Shown: positions 16,901 to 24,686 of the stretch, piece after piece | Layout: the number at the start of each line of letters is the position of its first letter | Position numbering within the stretch: position 1 is the first letter of the stretch | Assembly: GCF_001307035.1 (NCBI RefSeq) | Contig: NZ_LKIU01000005.1 | Span: 767,200-831,199 of the forward strand | Direction of reading: 5' to 3' | DNA: 64,000 nt | DNA from: Arthrobacter sp. Edens01 | GTDB taxonomy: Bacteria > Actinomycetota > Actinomycetes > Actinomycetales > Micrococcaceae | The notes under the pieces: generated by a model | Database searches by the model: none | Told to the model about the DNA's origin: nothing | What the model saw: the letters and a program-made list of their open reading frames with translations, nothing else | Made by a program: the position numbers and the translations under genes

Positions 16901-18395
16901 CGAACGACGCCGGCTGGACGGTCTCCGCGTTGGCGGGAGTCAGTTCGGTCAGCGGCTGGAACCGCCAGGCGCTGTTGCGGAAGTCCAGGATCACGTTGGT
17001 GGTGAAGGATACCGGCGCCCCGATCCGCACCGGATCGGTGGAGGTCAGGTACGGCAGCGGCTTGGACTGGTTGGCGGCCGAAAGGAAGTTGGTGGTGGCG
17101 CCGTCGTCGAGCTTTACGGCTTTTGCCGCATTGTTGGCGACTACCGCTGCGTGCTCCGGTGTTCCCACAGGTGCGACGGCGGTGGGCTGGACCAGCGTCT
17201 CGCTGCCGGCTGCGAGGCCGATTTCCGCGTACTGGTTCAGGGTGTAGTTGTCCGTGACGGTGAACTCACCCTGGGGCGCCAGGAGCATGCCTTCAAGGGT
17301 TTCCCGCTCGGTGTCCGTGGCGGGCCAGGGAACGGTGGCCGGCTTGACCTCTTCAGCTGCTTCGCTGAGCTTGGTCATGCTGCCGGCAGGGACGGTGAGC
17401 TGGGTCAGGCCGAAGTATTCACCGACGGTTCCGGTGACCTCGACATAGTCCCCGACTGCGACCTGGCCGACTGTGGCCGCGGAGAAGACAAAGATGCCGT
17501 CCGAGGCGGTGTGGGTGGCCGGATCCAGTTCGCCGCCGGTGCCCGGGGTCTGGATGTAGTAGCCGCTGAAGCCGCCGGTCGGGTACGCGGCGGTGACGTT
17601 GCCGCGGGTGGTGACGTTCGCACCGACCAGCGGGCTGGCGTCGCCGGTCCCCTGGATCTCCGCGATGGCAACCGTGCCGGCTGGAGGGTCCGTGGGTTCC
17701 GGGTCCGTCGGTTCGGGATCGGTGGGCTCAGGGTCGGGTACGGTTCCCGTTCCCGCGGTGTTCGTAGGTGTGACGGAGGTGCTGAGGGCGAAGTCTGCCG
17801 CGTTGTTGTTGCTGTCCGCGAAATCGGTCCGGTTCAGGGACTTCGGGTCGGAGTTGCCCGCCGGTGCGGTGGCCGGGGCTGTTTCGAAGGTGTTGGAGCT
17901 GCCGTAGCCAAGCAGGTCCACTACGCCGGGCTGCGTGGTTACCGAGCCGGTGGGCAGGGGATTGACGGCGGCGGCCTGGTTTGCGAGCACCAGGGTGCCG
18001 GAGGCTCCGGAGAAGCTGGCGCCGATCGTCGCGTCGGCTGCGGGCAGGGCAACACCGCTGGAGCCGTTGCTGGCGCCCTGGATCAGGTAGTAACCCCCGG
18101 CCGGAATGCTGCCGGAGAGCCGGCCGATTCCGGTGGGTGCCCCCGTGCTGCCAGCAGCGCGGTACTGAAGCGACCAGCCGTCCAGGCTGACCGCGGAGCT
18201 GGTGGGGTTGTACAGCTCAACGAACTTGTTGGTGAACGGGGCGTTGGCACTGCCGCCGCTTAGATACGCCTCGTTGATGACGACGCCGGACGGGGCCGCC
18301 TCCTCGGCGTGGGCGGGCAGTGCCGCCAGTGGTCCGGCCAGCAGGCCGGCAGACAGTGCTGTGCCCAGCGCTGCCCTCCATCGGGTAAATCTCAT
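13911..18395 (-). CDS. Secreted ExeM/NucH-like nuclease fused to 5'-nucleotidase (1494 aa)
   Basis: A Sec signal peptide (residues 1-30, cleavage after AHA) is followed by a lamin-tail domain (~36-170), a DPEPT repeat linker (~217-233) and an OB-like region (~240-350). Next comes an endonuclease/exonuclease/phosphatase domain (~515-830; FNVLNY, EIENS, GDFNSY, SSDHDP). The C-terminal half is a calcineurin-type 5'-nucleotidase (NINDFHGR ~852, GDN, GNHE ~925, GHTH ~1066, C-domain to ~1358). All catalytic motifs are intact. The protein could cut extracellular DNA and then dephosphorylate the nucleotides. There is no sortase motif or anchor. The RBS AAAGGAG is nine bases before the ATG. Confidence 0.93.
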   Translation of the reverse strand: MRFTRWRAALGTALSAGLLAGPLAALPAHAEEAAPSGVVINEAYLSGGSANAPFTNKFVELYNPTSSAVSLDGWSLQYRAAGSTGAPTGIGRLSGSIPAGGYYLIQGASNGSSGVALPAADATIGASFSGASGTLVLANQAAAVNPLPTGSVTTQPGVVDLLGYGSSNTFETAPATAPAGNSDPKSLNRTDFADSNNNAADFALSTSVTPTNTAGTGTVPDPEPTDPEPTDPEPTDPPAGTVAIAEIQGTGDASPLVGANVTTRGNVTAAYPTGGFSGYYIQTPGTGGELDPATHTASDGIFVFSAATVGQVAVGDYVEVTGTVGEYFGLTQLTVPAGSMTKLSEAAEEVKPATVPWPATDTERETLEGMLLAPQGEFTVTDNYTLNQYAEIGLAAGSETLVQPTAVAPVGTPEHAAVVANNAAKAVKLDDGATTNFLSAANQSKPLPYLTSTDPVRIGAPVSFTTNVILDFRNSAWRFQPLTELTPANAETVQPASFENTRTAAPQSVGGNLKLAAFNVLNYFSTTGDDLTGCTYYNDRSGAPVTVRGGCDARGAANEANLDRQQAKIVAAINSLGADVVGLMEIENSAELGQDRDTALAHLTEALNAAAPGTWDYVRSPAALPDDEDVIRTAFIYRTATAEPVGDSVILNDESVFSNAREPLAQAFKPAGGEDSESFVAIANHFKSKGSAPSSGENADNGQGGWNADRVRQAQAVAEFADTVAQEAGTERVFLLGDFNSYAAEDPMQVFAEAGYVNLGKATGKHSYAFSGLVGSLDHVLASPAAAEDVTGTDIWNINSVESIAFEYSRYNYNATDYYAADPYRSSDHDPILVGMDLTPAEAEVTDLNLLNINDFHGRIDANTVNFAGTVEQLKAAAPEGSSLFLSAGDNIGASLFASSVQEDQPTIDVLNALDLRASAVGNHEFDGGFADLTDRVVPASQFEYLGANVYLKGTTTPALPEYTILDVDGVQVAVIGAVTEETGTLVSPGGIADLEFGDPVEAVNRVAEQLVADGLADVIIAEYHEGAGSGTPDGASLEEEIAGGGAFAEIVTETSALVDAIYTGHTHKQYAWDAPVPGVDGKTRPVVQTGSYGEFIGQIELAYNAETDEVLSYTAGNVARTTTPAADLVAAYPAVAEVSRIVDAALAYAAEVGNQPIGSVTADITTAFAGTSRDDRGNESTLGNLVADSLLSSLGSPERGGAEIGVVNPGGLRAELYYGEDGVITYAEANAVLPFVNNLWTTTLTGAQLKSVLEEQWQPDGSSRTFLALGLSDNVTYTYDPDQPRGSRIQSVTVNGEALDTTRAYRVGTFSFLAQGGDNFSTFAQGTDTRDSGLIDRDAWISYLQASSPVSPDFARQGVIVKAAPANVQAGSSVSFAVDKLDLTSLGSPANTTLAVSWVPAGGTAVALGSVPVTAGAASVTAAIPASASGNGTLVLTADPSGTTVSIPVTVDEAPQQPTCIRPVPPKNWWDVRGWLKYAVDYARYLICTISRG

Positions 18396-18569
18396 GCCTC
18401 ATTGCTCCTTTGGGGGAAAGGATGCCGGCTTCGGGGCGCGCGGTAACGGCTTCGGAAAACGGCAGCGGGTGCGGTGAACCCCTTCTGAATACCATCCCGG
18501 GGTGACAGGCATGTGAATTCGCTCCCTTTGGCGCCCTAACGGGGCGTAACTATTGACAGGAGCAGAAAG

Positions 18570-18602
18570 GGGGCCTAACCGTTTCCGGCTAGGCCCCTTT
18601 TG
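18570..18602 (-). terminator. Hairpin terminator, copy 1 of a duplicated 33-bp sequence
   Basis: ggggcctaaccg pairs with cggctaggcccc around a short loop, with A residues on its left side (18566-18568; weak U tract in the minus transcript). It lies just past the stop of the excalibur lipoprotein gene. The same 33 bases recur at 19560-19592. Confidence 0.85.
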
Positions 18603-18609
18603 TGACGGG

Positions 18610-19395
18610 TTATTCGCAGCCGATGCCGTCTCCGTCGCGGTCGAGGTGCCGTCCGTATCCTGGCTGTCCGGCATACACCGGGGCCGCGCCTGCTGCTCTC
18701 GCCGCATCGCAGTTCTTAAAGTAGGCAGGCGGCGCCGGAGGAGGCGGTGCCGGTGCAGCAGGTGCCTGCCTTGCCTGTTCCTCAGCTACGCGCTGCGCTT
18801 CTGCAGCTGCAGCTGCCGCCGCTGCCGCTGCAGCAGCCGCCTGTTCGTTGGCCTGGCGCTGAGCTTCAGCCGCAGCTGCTTCCTGCTCTGCGGCCAAACG
18901 CTGGGCTTCGAGCTCTGCCTCGGCTGCCGCACGGGCTGCCTCAGCCTCCGCTGCGGCCCGTTCTGCCTTCAGCCTGTCAGCTCGGTCCTTGTCCATCCAT
19001 ACAAGAATCTGGTTTTCGTCCTCGGCGCATATTAGGGCGACGGTTGCGCTGCCTGCTGTTTCCGAAGCGGAAGTGCTCGGTGACGGAGTTGCGGATGGTG
19101 AAGAGGCAGTTGGACTCTCGGACGGGTTCTGCGAGGGGCTCTGAATCGGGGCCGGTGCGCTATCCACCTTGCCTGCGGCAAAGCAGGCTGAACCGGCCAC
19201 CACGGTTCTGGTCGGCGTGGGCGTTGGCGTTGCTGTTGGCGAAGGGGACGTGGTTGGGGAAGGCAAGGTCTCTGCTTCTGCATTGGCCTTGGTGCTTGAG
19301 CACCCCGACACAGAGGCTGCGATGAGGGCGGTCATCAGGATTGCTGTAAGGCGGGCGCGGCCGGTGATGGCTGCGCGGGAAGGCGGGTACGGCAT
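18610..19395 (-). CDS. Lipoprotein with C-terminal excalibur calcium-binding domain
   Basis: A 261-residue protein. The lipobox AASVSGC puts the lipid-bearing Cys at residue 32. A Pro/Ser/Thr-rich stretch follows (~40-115), then a long Ala/Glu/Gln helix (~140-210) likely to form a coiled coil through the wall. The excalibur domain closes the protein (YFKNCDAARAAGAAPVYAG ... DRDGDGIGCE), with a DxDxDG calcium site and two Cys. It is cell-surface; the molecular role of excalibur lipoproteins is not established. The low-complexity tracts make it a poor target for homology-based naming. Confidence 0.85.
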   Translation of the reverse strand: MPYPPSRAAITGRARLTAILMTALIAASVSGCSSTKANAEAETLPSPTTSPSPTATPTPTPTRTVVAGSACFAAGKVDSAPAPIQSPSQNPSESPTASSPSATPSPSTSASETAGSATVALICAEDENQILVWMDKDRADRLKAERAAAEAEAARAAAEAELEAQRLAAEQEAAAAEAQRQANEQAAAAAAAAAAAAAEAQRVAEEQARQAPAAPAPPPPAPPAYFKNCDAARAAGAAPVYAGQPGYGRHLDRDGDGIGCE

Positions 19396-19559
19396 AGGTC
19401 CCCCATGGCTTTCTCGTCAAAACGGATCCGTGGATGCGATCGCATCGAGCGGAGAAGCTAACAGGGATTGTGGAGGAGTAGACAAGTGAGGGGATAACAA
19501 TCGGATAAGCAACGTGGGGTGGTGGACCAGCAAGGGGGCGGGCGGCCGTGCACAAAAAA

Positions 19560-19592
19560 GGGGCCTAACCGTTTCCGGCTAGGCCCCTTTTG
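19560..19592 (-). terminator. Hairpin terminator, copy 2 of the duplicated 33-bp sequence
   Basis: Identical over 33 bp to 18570-18602, preceded on the plus strand by AAAAAA (U-run in the minus transcript). It sits ten bases beyond the stop of the gene ending at 19602. Confidence 0.88.
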
Positions 19593-19601
19593 AGGATCCC
19601 G

Positions 19602-20168
19602 CTAAACCTTGGAGTTGCGGACCGTGCTGGTCAGTTTTTCGCCGTCCACGCGGTAAGCGGTGCACAGGATCTCGCGGTCATTGCCAAGCGTCCAGGAATA
19701 GGAGGTCGGCGTCAGATACCCGATGTCTACAAGGGAATCGGCGTACTCAGTACCGATGTAGGGCTGGAATTCAGCGAGGCAGAAATCCTGGGCCATTGTT
19801 TCCACGGCTTCCTGGCCCGGGTACTCGCCTGCATCGATGTCCATGGCTGCATAGACCTCGGACTCGTGGGGCTGGGTGCAGGGGACTACGTCGACGTCGG
19901 AGACCTCTTCGGTGTCCGGGTCATCGGCCAGGCAGTCACCGACCTTGAGGCTGGTGGCCTCGACGGATTCAGGTGCCGCTTCCTCCTGGGCCACTGTTTC
20001 TGCTTCAGGTGATGCCGAGGCCGAGGCTGCAGGCGGCTGCGTTGACTTGGTGTCATCGCTGTCTGCCGAAGCTCCGGAGGTGCTGCATCCGGCAAGGGCC
20101 AGGGCAAAAGCTGCGGCAGTGATGGTTTTTCCGGCGCGGGCCAGGTGAATCTGGCGGGCGGGTTTCAT
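19602..20168 (-). CDS. Septum-formation-family lipoprotein
   Basis: A 188-residue protein with lipobox ALALAGC (Cys28) and an acidic Ser/Ala linker. The compact C-terminal domain (LKVGDCLAD ... VPCTQPHESEVY ... FCLAEF ... ILCTAY) has four Cys spaced as in actinobacterial septum-formation (DUF4190-associated) proteins. ATG at 20168 is chosen because the lipoprotein signal starts there; the open frame beyond it has no signal-like content. It shares its terminator sequence with the neighbouring lipoprotein gene. Confidence 0.8.
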   Translation of the reverse strand: MKPARQIHLARAGKTITAAAFALALAGCSTSGASADSDDTKSTQPPAASASASPEAETVAQEEAAPESVEATSLKVGDCLADDPDTEEVSDVDVVPCTQPHESEVYAAMDIDAGEYPGQEAVETMAQDFCLAEFQPYIGTEYADSLVDIGYLTPTSYSWTLGNDREILCTAYRVDGEKLTSTVRNSKV

Positions 20169-20355
20169 GCGGATAACTCCTTCTGCAGTAATTGGTTTTA
20201 GGTTGTCCATCCCCCAATGGGCCGGAAACCACCAAGTGAGACTATGTGCAGGGGAAGCATGCTTATAAATCGGGAAAGTAACATCCCAGAGCAATATGCA
20301 TAGGCATTGAGCGGAAACATCGCCCGGCGGTGCAGTAGGACGTCCTGCCGGTGCA

Positions 20356-20388
20356 CAAAAAAGCACCCCGGTCCGAAGACCGGGGTGC
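20356..20388 (-). terminator. Terminator of tRNA-Ser
   Basis: gcaccccggtc-cgaa-gaccggggtgc (20363-20388), an 11-bp perfect stem with a UUCG-type loop on the minus strand, followed by a T run in that direction (20362-20356). Confidence 0.9.
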
Positions 20389-20437
20389 CGGAGATGCTGC
20401 GTGCCCAGCCATAAAACAGGCCGGATCATCTCATCTG

Positions 20438-20525
20438 CGGAAGGTAAGGGATTCGAACCCTTGGTACGGGGTTACCGCACACTGGTTTTCAAGACCAGCT
20501 CCATCGGCCGCTCGGACAACCTTCC
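20438..20525 (-). tRNA. tRNA-Ser (anticodon TGA)
   Basis: The minus strand gives an 88-nt class II tRNA. The acceptor stem is GGAAGGT/ACCTTCC with discriminator G. The anticodon arm CTGGT-CTTGAAA-ACCAG gives TGA. A long variable arm follows, and a T arm with GGTTCGAAT. The 3' CCA is not encoded. Confidence 0.95.
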
Positions 20526-20590
20526 TCCGCTTAGTAGTCTTGCAGATGAGCGCAGATCACCAAAATTTCTCCCCACCAGCAGGAGGTTCC

Positions 20591-21568
20591 ATGAAAGCGA
20601 TCGTCATTACCGAACCGGGTGGTCCGGAAGTCCTGACCCTCTCCGATGTGCCGGCACCGGTGCCGGGACCGGGAGAAGTCCTGATCGACGTCGTCGCTGC
20701 CGGACTGAACCGGGCCGATGTCCTGCAGCGGCAGGGGAACTATCCTGTTCCTCCGGGTGCGCCGGAATATCCGGGACTCGAAGTCTCCGGCCGCGTGGCC
20801 GCCATCGGCACGGGTGTGGAAGGACTGGGAGTGGGGGCCGACGTCGTTGCCCTCCTTTCCGGCGGCGGGTATGCCGAGCAGGTTGTTGTTCCTGCCGGCC
20901 AGGTTCTGCCCGTTCCGGCGGAGATGGACCTGGTGACCGCAGCCGCGCTGCCCGAGGTGGCTGCCACCGTGTTCTCCAACCTCTTTATGTCTGCAGGAGT
21001 CCGCGAGGGTGAGTACGTTCTCATCCACGGCGGGGCCGGCGGCATTGGAACGATGGCCATCCAGCTCGTGGCAGCTTTCGGCGCCGTGCCCATGGTGACG
21101 GCGTCCAGCCAGGCCAAGCTGGACCTTGCGGCCAGCCTGGGGGCCAAGGTGCTCATCAACTACAAGGACCAGGATTTCGTGGAGGAGGTCCGGGCGGCCA
21201 CGGACGGTCACGGCGCGGACGTCATCCTGGATGTCATGGGCGCCAAGTACCTGCAGCGCAATCTCGACGCGCTCGCGGTCGAGGGACGCCTGGTCATTAT
21301 CGGACTCCAGGGCGGCACGCGTGCCGAACTGGATTTGAACGCGCTTATGCGCAAGCGGTGCGCCGTCATGGGTACAACGCTCCGCGCTCGGCCGGAGGAA
21401 GAGAAGAGCGCAATCATGGCCGCAGTTGGAGAGTACGTCTGGCCGATGCTGCGCGACGGAAGCGTCAAACCACTGGTGGACCGCACCTTCCCGTTGGCCG
21501 AGGCTGCTGAGGCACACCGGTACTTCGATTCGGGCCAGCACACCGGAAAGATCCTGCTGACCCTCTGA
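20591..21568 (+). CDS. NAD(P)H-quinone oxidoreductase, PIG3/zeta-crystallin type
   Basis: A 325-residue zinc-free medium-chain reductase. AGLNRADVLQRQGNYPVPPG is the quinone oxidoreductase N-terminal signature, and HGGAGGIGTMAIQLV is the NADPH-binding motif. ATG at 20591 has AGGAGG (20581-20586). The longer frame runs into the tRNA and is not coding. It is a single gene lying divergently from tRNA-Ser. It probably performs two-electron quinone reduction; the physiological substrate is unknown. Confidence 0.92.
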   Translation: MKAIVITEPGGPEVLTLSDVPAPVPGPGEVLIDVVAAGLNRADVLQRQGNYPVPPGAPEYPGLEVSGRVAAIGTGVEGLGVGADVVALLSGGGYAEQVVVPAGQVLPVPAEMDLVTAAALPEVAATVFSNLFMSAGVREGEYVLIHGGAGGIGTMAIQLVAAFGAVPMVTASSQAKLDLAASLGAKVLINYKDQDFVEEVRAATDGHGADVILDVMGAKYLQRNLDALAVEGRLVIIGLQGGTRAELDLNALMRKRCAVMGTTLRARPEEEKSAIMAAVGEYVWPMLRDGSVKPLVDRTFPLAEAAEAHRYFDSGQHTGKILLTL

Positions 21569-21659
21569 CCGGCGGCTGGACCAGGGGCGTGAACGTGCAC
21601 GCCGCTGGGCGCGGACCTGCCACCGTCCGCCGCACCTCCCCGCTGCCCCGGCGTGTGTA

Positions 21660-21675
21660 TGTGATCTGCGTCGCA
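21660..21675 (+). promoter_or_regulatory. Candidate GlxR/CRP-type operator upstream of cstA
   Basis: TGTGA-tctgcg-TCGCA matches the TGTGA-N6-TCACA consensus at 9 of 10 informative positions. It lies about 90 bp before the cstA start. A possible -10 (TACCCT, 21686-21691) is close downstream. cAMP-dependent control of cstA is established in enterobacteria and reported in corynebacteria; here it is inferred. Confidence 0.45.
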
Positions 21676-21764
21676 CCCGTCCTGCTACCCTCGTGCGCAT
21701 CACCCGCGCCTTGCCGCATTGGCAGGGGCCGCACTGCTGACTAATGCTGACAAGGGGTAGCACG

Positions 21765-24068
21765 ATGACAGAAGAGAATCGGCGCCGAAGGGACCCGGAC
21801 CGTCCGGGCTCCGGCGCCACCGACGCAGAGCTCCTGGTCCAGGACCCGGACCTGCCTCCGGTTGCGATCGACGAGCAGGAGGCGGAGGCCGAGGAACGCC
21901 GCTGGACTCCGCTGAAGGTCGCCGTCTGGGTGGCCATCGCGCTGCTCGGAGGCATCAGCTGGACCATGCTCGCGATTGTCCGCGGTGAAACCGTCAACGC
22001 CATCTGGTTCGTCTTCGCCGCCGTCTGTACCTATCTCATCGGGTACCGGTTCTACTCCAAGTACATTGAGCGGCACCTGCTGAAGCCCAATGACCGGCGC
22101 GCAACACCCGCCGAATACAAGGCAGACGGCAAGGACTACGCCGCTACCGACCGACGTGTTCTCTACGGCCACCACTTCGCCGCAATCGCCGGAGCGGGCC
22201 CGCTGGTTGGTCCGGTGCTGGCCGCGCAGATGGGCTACCTGCCCGGCACGGTCTGGATCATCGTGGGCGTCATCCTCGCCGGCGCCGTCCAGGACTACCT
22301 GGTCATGTTCTTCTCGATGCGCCGCGGCGGCCGCTCACTCGGCCAGATGGCCCGTGAGGAACTCGGCCTGATCGGCGGCACTGCAGCACTGGTCGCCACC
22401 CTGACCATCATGATCATCATCGTTGCCATCCTGGCGCTGGTGGTCGTGAACGCGCTGGGCGAAAGCCCCTGGGGCGTCTTCTCCGTAGCCATGACCATCC
22501 CGATCGCCCTGTTCATGGGCGTCTACCTGCGCTACCTGCGCCCGGGCAAGGTCAGCGAAGTCTCGATCATCGGATTCGTACTGCTGATGCTGGCAATCGT
22601 GGGCGGCGGCTGGATCGCCGACACCGAGTGGGGCGTGGCCATCTTCTCGCTGGACCGGGTCACCATTGCCTGGGGCATCATCATCTACGGCTTCATCGCC
22701 GCCGTCCTGCCGGTCTGGCTGCTACTGGCCCCGCGCGACTACCTTTCCACGTTCATGAAGATCGGCACGATCGTGATGCTGGCCGTAGCCATCATCATTG
22801 TCCGTCCCGAAATCTCCGTCCCGGCGTTCAGCGAATTCGCCTCACGCGACGACGGCCCGGTGGTCGCCGGTCCGCTCTTCCCGTTCCTGTTCGTCACCAT
22901 CGCCTGCGGTGCGCTCTCCGGCTTCCACGCCCTGATCTCCTCCGGAACCACACCGAAGATGATCATGAAGGAACGCCAGACCCGCTTCATTGGCTACGGC
23001 GGCATGCTCATGGAGTCCTTCGTGGCCATCATGGCCCTGGTCGCGGCCATCTCCCTGGACCGCGGCATCTACTTCGCCATGAACTCCTCTGCTGCCGCCA
23101 CGGGCGGAACCGTGGAAGGCGCCGTCGCGTTTGTGAACTCACTGGGACTGGTAGGAGTGAACCTCACACCGGACATGCTCACCTCTCTTGCGGCCGACGT
23201 CGGTGAGGAGTCAGTGGTCTCCCGCACCGGCGGTGCGCCCACGCTCGCCGTCGGCCTGGCGATGATTATGCAGAGCTTCATCGGCGGCCCTGCCATGATG
23301 GCGTTCTGGTACCACTTCGCCATCATGTTCGAGGCACTGTTCATCCTCACCGCCGTCGACGCCGGTACCCGCGTTGCCCGCTTTATGCTGCAGGACTCAA
23401 TTGGGAACTTCGTGCCGAAGTTCCGGGATACGGGGTGGCGCACAGGCGCCTGGATCTGTACGGCCATCATGGTCGCGGGATGGGGGTCCATCCTGATCAT
23501 GGGCGTGACGGATCCGCTGGGCGGCATCAACACCCTCTTCCCGCTCTTCGGCATCGCCAACCAGCTGCTGGCCGCGATCGCCCTGGCCATTTGCCTGGCG
23601 ATCCTGGCGAAAAAGAACGTCTTCAAGTACATCTGGGTTGTGGTGCTGCCGCTGGCGTTCGCGTCGGTCGTGACCATCACCGCCTCGATGTACAAGATCT
23701 TCTCGCCGGTCCCGGCCGTGGGCTACTGGGCGCAGCACAACGCCTTCCGGAATGCGCTGGAGGCCGGGGAAACCAGCTTCGGCACGGCAAAGACCGTGGA
23801 AGCGATGGAGGCAGTCGTTCGGAACACCTTCGTGCAGGGCGTGCTTTCAATCCTGTTCGTGACCCTGGCGATCATCGTGATCATCACGGCTGTCATTGCT
23901 TCGGTGCGTTCCTTCCGTTCGGGCGGTGCCCCGAGCGCCGAGGACCCGGCCGTGCCCTCGCGCACCTTCGCTCCCGCCGGTTTCTTCGCCACCCCGCTGG
24001 AGAAGCAGATCGAAGCTCAGTGGGATGCCCTTCCTGAGGACAGGAAGCCGGCAAGGACGCGGCACTGA
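21765..24068 (+). CDS. cstA: Carbon starvation protein CstA, pyruvate/peptide transporter
   Basis: A 767-residue polytopic membrane protein. After a charged N-terminus (~50 residues) the conserved CstA core follows: GYRFYSKYIERHLL, the YGHHFAAIAGAGPLVGPVLAAQMGY block, GAVQDYLVMFFSMRRGG, and a C-terminal ATP-independent carrier region. CstA proteins take up pyruvate or peptides at carbon limitation. ATG at 21765 has AAGGGG seven bases upstream; ATG at 21744 is the weaker alternative. A CRP/GlxR-like site lies upstream. Its stop overlaps the start of the YbdD-like gene by one base. Confidence 0.95.
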   Translation: MTEENRRRRDPDRPGSGATDAELLVQDPDLPPVAIDEQEAEAEERRWTPLKVAVWVAIALLGGISWTMLAIVRGETVNAIWFVFAAVCTYLIGYRFYSKYIERHLLKPNDRRATPAEYKADGKDYAATDRRVLYGHHFAAIAGAGPLVGPVLAAQMGYLPGTVWIIVGVILAGAVQDYLVMFFSMRRGGRSLGQMAREELGLIGGTAALVATLTIMIIIVAILALVVVNALGESPWGVFSVAMTIPIALFMGVYLRYLRPGKVSEVSIIGFVLLMLAIVGGGWIADTEWGVAIFSLDRVTIAWGIIIYGFIAAVLPVWLLLAPRDYLSTFMKIGTIVMLAVAIIIVRPEISVPAFSEFASRDDGPVVAGPLFPFLFVTIACGALSGFHALISSGTTPKMIMKERQTRFIGYGGMLMESFVAIMALVAAISLDRGIYFAMNSSAAATGGTVEGAVAFVNSLGLVGVNLTPDMLTSLAADVGEESVVSRTGGAPTLAVGLAMIMQSFIGGPAMMAFWYHFAIMFEALFILTAVDAGTRVARFMLQDSIGNFVPKFRDTGWRTGAWICTAIMVAGWGSILIMGVTDPLGGINTLFPLFGIANQLLAAIALAICLAILAKKNVFKYIWVVVLPLAFASVVTITASMYKIFSPVPAVGYWAQHNAFRNALEAGETSFGTAKTVEAMEAVVRNTFVQGVLSILFVTLAIIVIITAVIASVRSFRSGGAPSAEDPAVPSRTFAPAGFFATPLEKQIEAQWDALPEDRKPARTRH

Positions 24069-24259
24069 TGAGCACCGTCGCCGTCCACCTGCGCGGACTG
24101 GTGCGCTTCTTCCGTGACGTGATGGGGGAGGACGCCTACCGCAAGTACCAGGCGTACCACGCGGCGTCGGGCTGTTCGTCGCCGCCGCTGACGGAACGGG
24201 AGTTCTGGCGGGACAAGATGGACCGTCAGGACGCCAATCCCGGCAGCCGCTGCTGCTGA
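24068..24259 (+). CDS. YbdD/YjiX family small protein
   Basis: A 63-residue protein with the family's core (GEDAYRKYQAYHAA and LTEREFWRDKMD). The genes regularly follow cstA-type transporters, and YbdD/YjiX proteins are needed for transporter activity in enterobacteria. TGATG overlap with cstA implies coupled translation. The C-terminus ends in vicinal Cys (SRCC). Confidence 0.88.
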   Translation: MSTVAVHLRGLVRFFRDVMGEDAYRKYQAYHAASGCSSPPLTEREFWRDKMDRQDANPGSRCC

Positions 24260-24286
24260 TGCGTTAGCGGCCCCGCCCAACCCATT

Positions 24287-24340
24287 GAGAGGCCAGTTGC
24301 GGCTCATTTCAGTCCTGAAAAGAGCCGTAACTGGCCTCTC
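24287..24340. repeat. 54-nt near-perfect hairpin, terminator or REP-like element
   Basis: gagaggccagtt and aactggcctctc form the outer 12 bp. A G-U wobble, then cggctc/gagccg and tttcag/ctgaaa continue the stem almost to the tip. It lies after the cstA operon but has no U-run, and the stem-start TTGAGAGG recurs at 24359-24366. It may terminate cstA transcription or be one copy of a dispersed palindromic repeat. Confidence 0.6.
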
Positions 24341-24393
24341 GGTGGCAGGGGGAGGGGGTTGAGAGGCTTCGGGGATGCTGCTTTGCTGGGGGA

Positions 24394-24645
24394 ATGGCTG
24401 AAGACAAGTACCTGCCCGATGACCCCCACCTGCGTGAAGACATCAGCATCCCGCTGCCGGAACCGGACAACGAGGACGAGCACTTGGCGCAGGACGCCGG
24501 ACTCCCGGAGGAATCACGGGTTGGTCCCGAGTTCGATGACCGCCACTACACCTCCGGCCAGCTGAATGCCGGACAGTTCGCCGCCGGGCTGAGCCCGGAC
24601 GGGGAGTATGCAGAAAAGCGGGAGGAAGAGCTCGAAAGCGACTGA
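24394..24645 (+). CDS. Small acidic hypothetical protein (83 aa)
   Basis: The product is MAEDKYLPDDPHLRED... with a strongly acidic, low-hydrophobicity composition and no signal or helix-rich core, so it is probably disordered and cytoplasmic. Start at ATG 24394; a GGGGGA abuts the start codon, too close for a standard ribosome site. It lies 41 bp upstream of bpa on the same strand. No family is recognised. Confidence 0.5.
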   Translation: MAEDKYLPDDPHLREDISIPLPEPDNEDEHLAQDAGLPEESRVGPEFDDRHYTSGQLNAGQFAAGLSPDGEYAEKREEELESD

Positions 24646-24686
24646 CTCCCGGAACAACTCCAGCCAGGCGTGAGAGCATTAATTTC

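Noticed and set aside
13893-18263. A 1456-codon open frame antisense to the secreted nuclease gene
   Set aside because: It lies exactly opposite a gene with a signal peptide and full catalytic motifs; the absence of stops reflects high GC. The product is low-complexity Gly/Val/Arg with no recognisable domain.
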